From Desulfobacterales bacterium (GTDB lineage Bacteria > Desulfobacterota > Desulfobacteria > Desulfobacterales > SpSt-501): DNA of 7,133 bases. Location of the stretch: the NCBI GenBank assembly GCA_025454275.1, contig JALOOS010000084.1, positions 1 to 7,133 on the forward strand, read 5' to 3'. The notes beneath the pieces are model-generated. The model was not told the DNA's origin. It worked only from the letters and a program-made list of their open reading frames with translations, and ran no database searches. Position 1 is the stretch's first letter. Each line of letters opens with the position of its first letter. A program made the translations under genes and the position numbers. Positions 1 to 4,262 of this stretch are shown here, in pieces.

Positions 1-659
1 CCGGCCTCGACGGCCGCACCCGGCCGCAGCACCCCGAGGTAGGTTTCGGGCACCGTGAAGTCAAGCTTGATCCGGCCGATGTCGTCGATCGTTGTGATGA
101 CATCGCCCGGCCGGACAAGGGCGCCCACGCTGATTCTTCTCAGCCCCAGCACGCCGTTGAAGGGGGCCCGGATCGAATGCTCCTGAAGGCGGGCGTCGAG
201 CTCCTTGATCCGCTGCTCGGTGATCCGCAGCTGGGTCTTGCGCTGGTCGTAGGACTGGCGTGAAACCGACTGGTTCTGGAGCAGGCTCTCCAGCCGCTTG
301 AGCTCGCGCTGGTGCTCGGCGAGCTGCTCGACGGCGGCGTCCCGTGCCGCCCTGACCTCCTGCTGGGCCAAGGTGACGATGGGATCCCCCTTGCGGACGA
401 GCTGGTTGTCCTCGAAGTGGACGGCCACGACCCGTTCCGTAACGGTGGAAGTGATCAGGGCCGATTCATCGGCAAAGGCGGTGCCGAGGGCCTCGATCCG
501 CTCCTGGATGGTGCCGACCGAGGCCGGGGCGACCGTGACCGGGATCGGTCGCTCCACCGCTCGGGCGGGCGGCGGCGCCGAAGAGAGCCTGGGGCCGAAG
601 AAAAGGGCCAAGGCCGCCGCGACGGCTACGGCTGCGGAAACGATGTGTGCGCGCTTCAT
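1..659 (-). CDS. RND-type efflux periplasmic adaptor (HlyD/AcrA family), C-terminus beyond window
   Basis: Seen: 219 open codons run off the low-coordinate edge without a stop. MKRAH is followed by a hydrophobic stretch (residues 6-22, IVSAAVAVAAALALFFG), a signal peptide or inner-membrane anchor. Residues about 68-97 match the first half of a lipoyl-like domain (VTERVVAVHFEDNQLVRKGD). Residues about 98-160 are charged and heptad-like, the helical hairpin. Residues 161-191 are the second lipoyl half (HSIRAPFNGVLGL, VGALVRPGDVITTID), and beta-barrel sequence follows (IKLDFTVPETYLGVLRPG). Known: such proteins link an inner-membrane RND pump to an outer-membrane channel; full length is usually 350-400 residues, so nearly half is missing. 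Start: an in-frame ATG at 677, directly after a TAA, would add six residues (MKATGH). Neither start has a clear Shine-Dalgarno. The pump gene would be expected just beyond position 1. Substrate unknown. Confidence 0.88.
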   Translation of the reverse strand, partial: MKRAHIVSAAVAVAAALALFFGPRLSSAPPPARAVERPIPVTVAPASVGTIQERIEALGTAFADESALITSTVTERVVAVHFEDNQLVRKGDPIVTLAQQEVRAARDAAVEQLAEHQRELKRLESLLQNQSVSRQSYDQRKTQLRITEQRIKELDARLQEHSIRAPFNGVLGLRRISVGALVRPGDVITTIDDIGRIKLDFTVPETYLGVLRPGAAVEA

Positions 660-789
660 ATGACCAGTCGCTTTCATTTATCGGTTGCGGCTGCGAAGGC
701 CGGGAGCCGCCCCTATCCACATTAGGCCTTGCCCGCTGCCAAAGCGCCGCCGCAGGCGCCGTGCAGCGCTGTCAAATGCAATGTTTGAA

Positions 790-816
790 ATTTTGTATCG
801 AAACCCGCGGTGTCAA
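790..816 (-). promoter_or_regulatory. Candidate sigma-70-type promoter for the efflux adaptor gene
   Basis: On the minus strand a perfect TTGACA (816-811) is followed after 15 bases by CAAAAT (795-790), which matches four of six positions of TATAAT. It lies in the AT-rich part of the gap and would give a leader of roughly 125 bases before the adaptor ATG. The spacer is shorter than the preferred 17 and the -10 is imperfect; an AAATTT one helix position further gives 17 but a poorer match. A second TTGACA at 775-770 has no convincing -10 partner. Confidence 0.35.
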
Positions 817-817
817 G

Positions 818-839
818 AAAAAGGGGGGCGTTTAACCCC
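818..839 (-). terminator. Weak candidate intrinsic terminator after the transglutaminase gene
   Basis: Read on the minus strand directly after the TGA stop, GGGG (839-836) can pair with CCCC (828-825) across a TTAAACG loop, with one possible extra U-G pair. Two C residues and five T residues (822-818) follow. The stem has only four or five pairs and the U-tract is short, so termination may be partial. It also lies directly beside the TTGACA of the candidate promoter for the next gene. Confidence 0.3.
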
Positions 840-1718
840 TCAGTCCGGGCTTTCGGCCACCTCGACGGCGACCGAGAGGGTGTGGGTCCCACCGCCCATG
901 ACCACCCCTTTGGCCGGGGTGACATCGCCGTAGTCGCGGCCCCAGGCGAGGGTGATATGGGCATCGGAGGGGATAAGGTTGTTGGTGGGATCGAGGTCCA
1001 CCCAGCCCGCATCGGGCACGAAGAGGGATATCCAGGCATGGGAGGCATCGGCGCCGATCAGGGCCGGCGCATTCGGCGGGGGCGAGGTTTTCAGGTACCC
1101 GCTGACGTATCGCGCCGCAAGGCCGACGGCGCGCAGGCAGCTGACGCCGAGGTGGGCGAAATCCTGGCACACCCCCCGGCGCTTCGAAAGGAACTGGTCG
1201 ACGGGGGTGTCGACCGTGGTGGCCGATTTGTCATAGGCGAACTCCGCGTGGATCCGCCGCATCAGGTCGATGGCGCCGGAGAGGACCGGCATCCCCGGCG
1301 GGAAGGAGGCGCGGCCGTAGTCCCGGGCGGCTGAGCTCGGCCGGGCCATGGGGCTTGCGAACAAGAACCGGCAGGCCTCCAGCTCCGGCGGCGTCGCGTG
1401 CAGGGCCAGACGGCGGACCACCTCCTCCCAGGCGAGGGTGGCTGCCGGCGGCGGAACGGCGGGGGGCGAGGTGGCCACCCGGCTTTCGGCGGTGACGGTC
1501 AACTCGGTGTGGGGCTGCTGCACCATGAAGACGTGGACGATGTTGCCGAAATAATCGGTTCGCCGGCGCAGGTACTGGGGCTCGGGGCGGATCGTGAGCC
1601 GGCTCTCGGCCACCTGCTGGGTGGCGGTCTGCCGGGGGTGGAGGAAAATCTCGTTCTGGGAAAGGGAGGCCGGTTCGGAGTAGGAGTAGGCCGTCCGGTG
1701 CGTGATGCGAAGCTTCAT
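840..1718 (-). CDS. Bacterial transglutaminase-like cysteine protein
   Basis: Seen: 292 residues from ATG to a TGA stop. Residues 1 to about 80 (MKLRITHRTAYSYSEPASLS onward, with DYFGNIVHVF) form the bacterial transglutaminase N-terminal beta domain. Residues about 155-250 form the transglutaminase core, with Cys184 in RGVCQDFAH, His227 in SHAW and Asp243 in DLDPTNN, a complete Cys-His-Asp triad. The length is normal for the family. No signal peptide or transmembrane stretch is visible, so it is probably cytoplasmic. Known: prokaryotic members of this fold are often proteases or amidases rather than crosslinking enzymes, and this type recurs beside ATP-grasp/alpha-E and DUF2126 genes. Inferred: it cleaves or transfers the amide product of the upstream ligases. 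The start overlaps the previous stop as ATGA and no strong Shine-Dalgarno precedes it, which suggests translation coupled to the ATP-grasp gene. The family is secure; the reaction is not. Confidence 0.95.
   Translation of the reverse strand: MKLRITHRTAYSYSEPASLSQNEIFLHPRQTATQQVAESRLTIRPEPQYLRRRTDYFGNIVHVFMVQQPHTELTVTAESRVATSPPAVPPPAATLAWEEVVRRLALHATPPELEACRFLFASPMARPSSAARDYGRASFPPGMPVLSGAIDLMRRIHAEFAYDKSATTVDTPVDQFLSKRRGVCQDFAHLGVSCLRAVGLAARYVSGYLKTSPPPNAPALIGADASHAWISLFVPDAGWVDLDPTNNLIPSDAHITLAWGRDYGDVTPAKGVVMGGGTHTLSVAVEVAESPD
1715..1718 (-). promoter_or_regulatory. ATGA stop/start overlap coupling ATP-grasp and transglutaminase genes
   Basis: On the minus strand ATGA contains the start ATG of the transglutaminase gene (1718-1716) and the TGA stop of the ATP-grasp/alpha-E gene (1717-1715). 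The bases upstream of the start (GGCGGCAACCACCGGCC) contain no strong Shine-Dalgarno. Terminating ribosomes probably re-initiate here, keeping the two proteins in a fixed ratio. Confidence 0.8.
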
Positions 1719-4237
1719 GGCCGGTGGTTGCCGCCCAGGGCGGAAAAATGGGGGGTGGCCGGCACCCGGCTCAGATAGTGGGCGCTGATCTGCTGGGCGA
1801 AATCCTTCAATTTCGCCTCCACCGATTCGAGGAAGGCCGCCAGTTCAGGAGGCGGGCCGGCGGCATCCGCCCGGGCCATGGCGGCCGGGTCCAGGAGGCG
1901 GACGGCCGTGAGCATCTCCAGGGCCTTGCGCTCCTCGGGCTCCGCGAAGCGCCGGTTGCTCTGCCGGGGCAGATGCTCCACGTGGGCGGCGATCCGGCTG
2001 CACTGGAAGGCGAGGGACTTGGGGTTGCTCTCGTCCAGCAGGAGCAGATCCAGGGCCGGCGCCAGCTGAAAAGCGCTCCGGTAGCGGGCACGGTAGGTCA
2101 TGATGCTGTCGGAGACCTCCAGGAGCGCCTCCAGGGCTCGGCCGGGTTCCGCTCCGATCCGGGAGAGGCCGATGCGGATCAGGCGGGCGTGGTGGATACC
2201 CCGCTCTATGCGCCGGCCCATGTCCATGAAACGCCACCCCAGGCCCCGGGTCATGCTCTCCATGGCAAGCCCGCTGAAGGCGCTCAAGGTGAAGAGGGTG
2301 TCGTTCAGGAACTCGAGCGGATCGCCGGCCGGGCTGTCGGCCAGGCCGCTCAGCCGGTTGATGACCCGCCAGGAATCGAGCGAGAGCCGATCGCGCACCC
2401 GGCGGGCCGATTCCCGGATCTGATTCAGAACGGCGGCCACGCTTTCGGGCCGATCCGGCCGGTAGAGGGCGCTGTTCAGCTGGGCGGAAAGCTCCTGGAA
2501 GCGGGGGATCTCGCTAGCGGCATCGGGAGCGGCCGGGAGGATCTGCTCCGCCCGGAGCAGGTTCAACAAATAGGAGAATTCGGGGATGTCGCCCGGGCGC
2601 GCCTCGCCGGAGAGCCGGCGCAGGACCGAGCGCAGCAGCCGCACCAGGCCCTCCGCCCGTTCGAGGTAGCGCCCCAGCCATAGCAGATGGTCCGCCACCC
2701 GACTGGGCAGGTCGCTGCCGCGTTTGAGCTCGGCGCTCGCCTGCAGCCCGGCCATCAGGCTGAAGGGCTCCACCGGCCGGTCGGACAGGACCCAGATGTC
2801 CTTGCTCATCTGCTGCTCCGGGACCCCGCCGATCAGCGTCGCCGCATCGGCGGCCGTGACGGCGAGCCCTCCCGGCATGACGACATAGCCCTGGTCGCCG
2901 GCGCAGGCAAAGATCCTCAGCAGGCAGAAGCGGGGGCGCAAGGCGCCCGCATCCCAGGCCGGCACGACCGACGGGTGGATCGGGGCACGGGCCATGAACC
3001 GGTGGGGCTCGGCCTGGACGGCCGCCGGCAACTCCGCGGCGTCGAACGGGTCGGCTGTGCTGTGAAACGCAGGGGCGATGCAGAGCTCAGCGAGGTGCTC
3101 CAGGATATGGGTGCGCCCCTCGGGGTTGCCGGCCCACCAGGCCGGGTGGCTCTCCAGCAGCAGCTCGGCCTTGAGCAGCCGGCGGCAGAGAGCCGGCAGG
3201 AAAACCGGCAGCACCGGGGTGTCCGCAAACCCGCTGCCGATCGGGTTGACCAGGTCGATCTGCTGTTCGCGCGCGGCCTGGATGAGGCCCGCCACGCCGT
3301 TGTCGCTTTTCAGGCGCAGGACGAGCGGATCGCTCCGATCGTCATCGAGCAGCCGGAACATGACCTCCACCGGTTCGAGGCCGGCCAGCTTCTTCAACAG
3401 GACCTTTCCGTTGCGCACGGTCAGGTCCTGGCCCTCGACCAGCGGATAACCCAGGTAGCGGGAGAGCAGGGCGTGCTCGAAGTAGATGCGGCAATCCGGC
3501 CCGGGCGAGAGCATGACGATCCCGGGCTCCACCCGCCGGTGGAAGGCCCGCTGAACGAGGCTGTTGTGGAGGGCCTGAAAGAAGGGGGCCAGCCGCCGGA
3601 TCTGGGTGCGATGGTAGAGCTCCGGGAAAACGCGCGATATGACGATGCGGTTTTCCAGGGCGTAGCCCATTCCGGCGGGGCTGGCGGCGTAGTCGCGCAG
3701 CACCCGGAAGCGCCCGTCGGGCCCGCGGATCAGGTCGGCGGCGTAAAAGGCCAGGAACCGGCCGCCGGCAGGCTTGATCCCGTGGCAGGGATGGAGGAAG
3801 CGCGGGTTGGCGAAGATCAGCTCGGGGGGGAGCGCGCCCTCCTGAAGCAGCTGCTGGGGGCCGTAGAGATCCGCCAGCACCCGGTCGAGCAGGAAGGCCC
3901 GCTGGGTCAGACCCGCTTCGATCTCCGACCACTCCCCGGCGGTCAGCGGCAGGGGGATCATCTCCAGGGCCCAGGGGATGCCCCGGCCGGAGGGGTCGTC
4001 GAAGAGGTTGTAGGTGGCCCCGTCCTCGTGGCGCATGCGCCGCACCCGCTCTTGGCTGCGGGCGAGATCCTCGGCCCCGCGGGCATCAAAGGCCGCGACA
4101 AGGGGCTGCCAGTGGGCCCGGGGCCTGCCGGAGCCATCGAAGGCCTCGCAATAGCTCTCTGCGGGGCCGGCGACCCCTTCGAAAAGGGACGGGGCGGAGG
4201 GCGGAGCGGGCGGGTGAATGGTGAGCGTGTCGGCCAT
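1715..4237 (-). CDS. Circularly permuted ATP-grasp / alpha-E (DUF403) fusion protein
   Basis: Seen: 840 residues from MADTLTIHPP to a TGA stop. Residues about 85-505 are a circularly permuted ATP-grasp domain (DUF404/DUF407 type) with LYGPQQLL (124-131), ANPRFLHPCHGIKP (143-156), GYALENRIVISRVFPEL (191-207), YFEHALLSRYLGYPLVEGQD (252-271) and FLPALCRRLL (346-355). Residues about 509-826 are the helical alpha-E domain, opening with DHLLWLGRYLERAE and containing GLGWRFMDMGRRIERG (665-680). Known: these domains occur as adjacent genes or as a single chain of about 840-880 residues, and are predicted to form amide or peptide bonds using ATP. Start: an upstream ATG at 4360 would add 41 Arg/Pro-rich residues and overlap the upstream gene by 110 bases, so 4237 is preferred; it leaves a 13-base gap. 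No signal peptide or membrane segment is visible, so it is probably cytoplasmic. Inferred: the ligase partner of the DUF2126 protein, with alpha-E perhaps a scaffold. Substrate unknown. Confidence 0.95.
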   Translation of the reverse strand: MADTLTIHPPAPPSAPSLFEGVAGPAESYCEAFDGSGRPRAHWQPLVAAFDARGAEDLARSQERVRRMRHEDGATYNLFDDPSGRGIPWALEMIPLPLTAGEWSEIEAGLTQRAFLLDRVLADLYGPQQLLQEGALPPELIFANPRFLHPCHGIKPAGGRFLAFYAADLIRGPDGRFRVLRDYAASPAGMGYALENRIVISRVFPELYHRTQIRRLAPFFQALHNSLVQRAFHRRVEPGIVMLSPGPDCRIYFEHALLSRYLGYPLVEGQDLTVRNGKVLLKKLAGLEPVEVMFRLLDDDRSDPLVLRLKSDNGVAGLIQAAREQQIDLVNPIGSGFADTPVLPVFLPALCRRLLKAELLLESHPAWWAGNPEGRTHILEHLAELCIAPAFHSTADPFDAAELPAAVQAEPHRFMARAPIHPSVVPAWDAGALRPRFCLLRIFACAGDQGYVVMPGGLAVTAADAATLIGGVPEQQMSKDIWVLSDRPVEPFSLMAGLQASAELKRGSDLPSRVADHLLWLGRYLERAEGLVRLLRSVLRRLSGEARPGDIPEFSYLLNLLRAEQILPAAPDAASEIPRFQELSAQLNSALYRPDRPESVAAVLNQIRESARRVRDRLSLDSWRVINRLSGLADSPAGDPLEFLNDTLFTLSAFSGLAMESMTRGLGWRFMDMGRRIERGIHHARLIRIGLSRIGAEPGRALEALLEVSDSIMTYRARYRSAFQLAPALDLLLLDESNPKSLAFQCSRIAAHVEHLPRQSNRRFAEPEERKALEMLTAVRLLDPAAMARADAAGPPPELAAFLESVEAKLKDFAQQISAHYLSRVPATPHFSALGGNHRP

Positions 4238-4262
4238 TTTCCGCGTTCGTTTAACCCCTTCC
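4238..4262 (-). promoter_or_regulatory. Start region of the ATP-grasp gene with a displaced Shine-Dalgarno-like run
   Basis: A purine run GGAAGGGG (4262-4255) covers the last codons of the DUF2126 gene, just before its TAA (4253-4251), but lies 17 bases from the ATG at 4237, further than the usual 5-10. A GGA only two bases from the ATG is too close. This arrangement fits translational coupling with the upstream gene better than independent initiation. No better in-frame start is visible. Confidence 0.35.

Larger units (their letters stand above)
660..839. other. Intergenic region between transglutaminase and efflux adaptor genes
   Basis: This stretch of about 180 bases is the only substantial gap. 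Positions 781-835 are visibly more AT-rich than the coding DNA around them. It holds a weak terminator-like hairpin just after the transglutaminase stop and two TTGACA hexamers read on the minus strand (816-811 and 775-770). It also holds a small GC hairpin at 744-759 (minus-strand arms GCGCC and GGCGC), followed by only three T residues. Short ORFs crossing it lack any recognisable protein pattern and look spurious. The content suggests a boundary between the three-gene operon and the efflux unit, but transcriptional read-through is possible. Confidence 0.6.

Noticed and set aside
298..725. Small plus-strand open frames opposite the adaptor gene
   Set aside because: The minus strand encodes a clear HlyD/RND adaptor with a signal anchor, lipoyl halves and barrel sequence; the plus-strand products resemble nothing.
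829..840. The 12-base repeat CGTTTAACCCCT shared with 4248-4259, each at the end of a gene
   Set aside because: One shared 12-mer is about what chance gives in 7 kb, and the two copies play different roles: one contains a TAA stop, the other follows a TGA stop.
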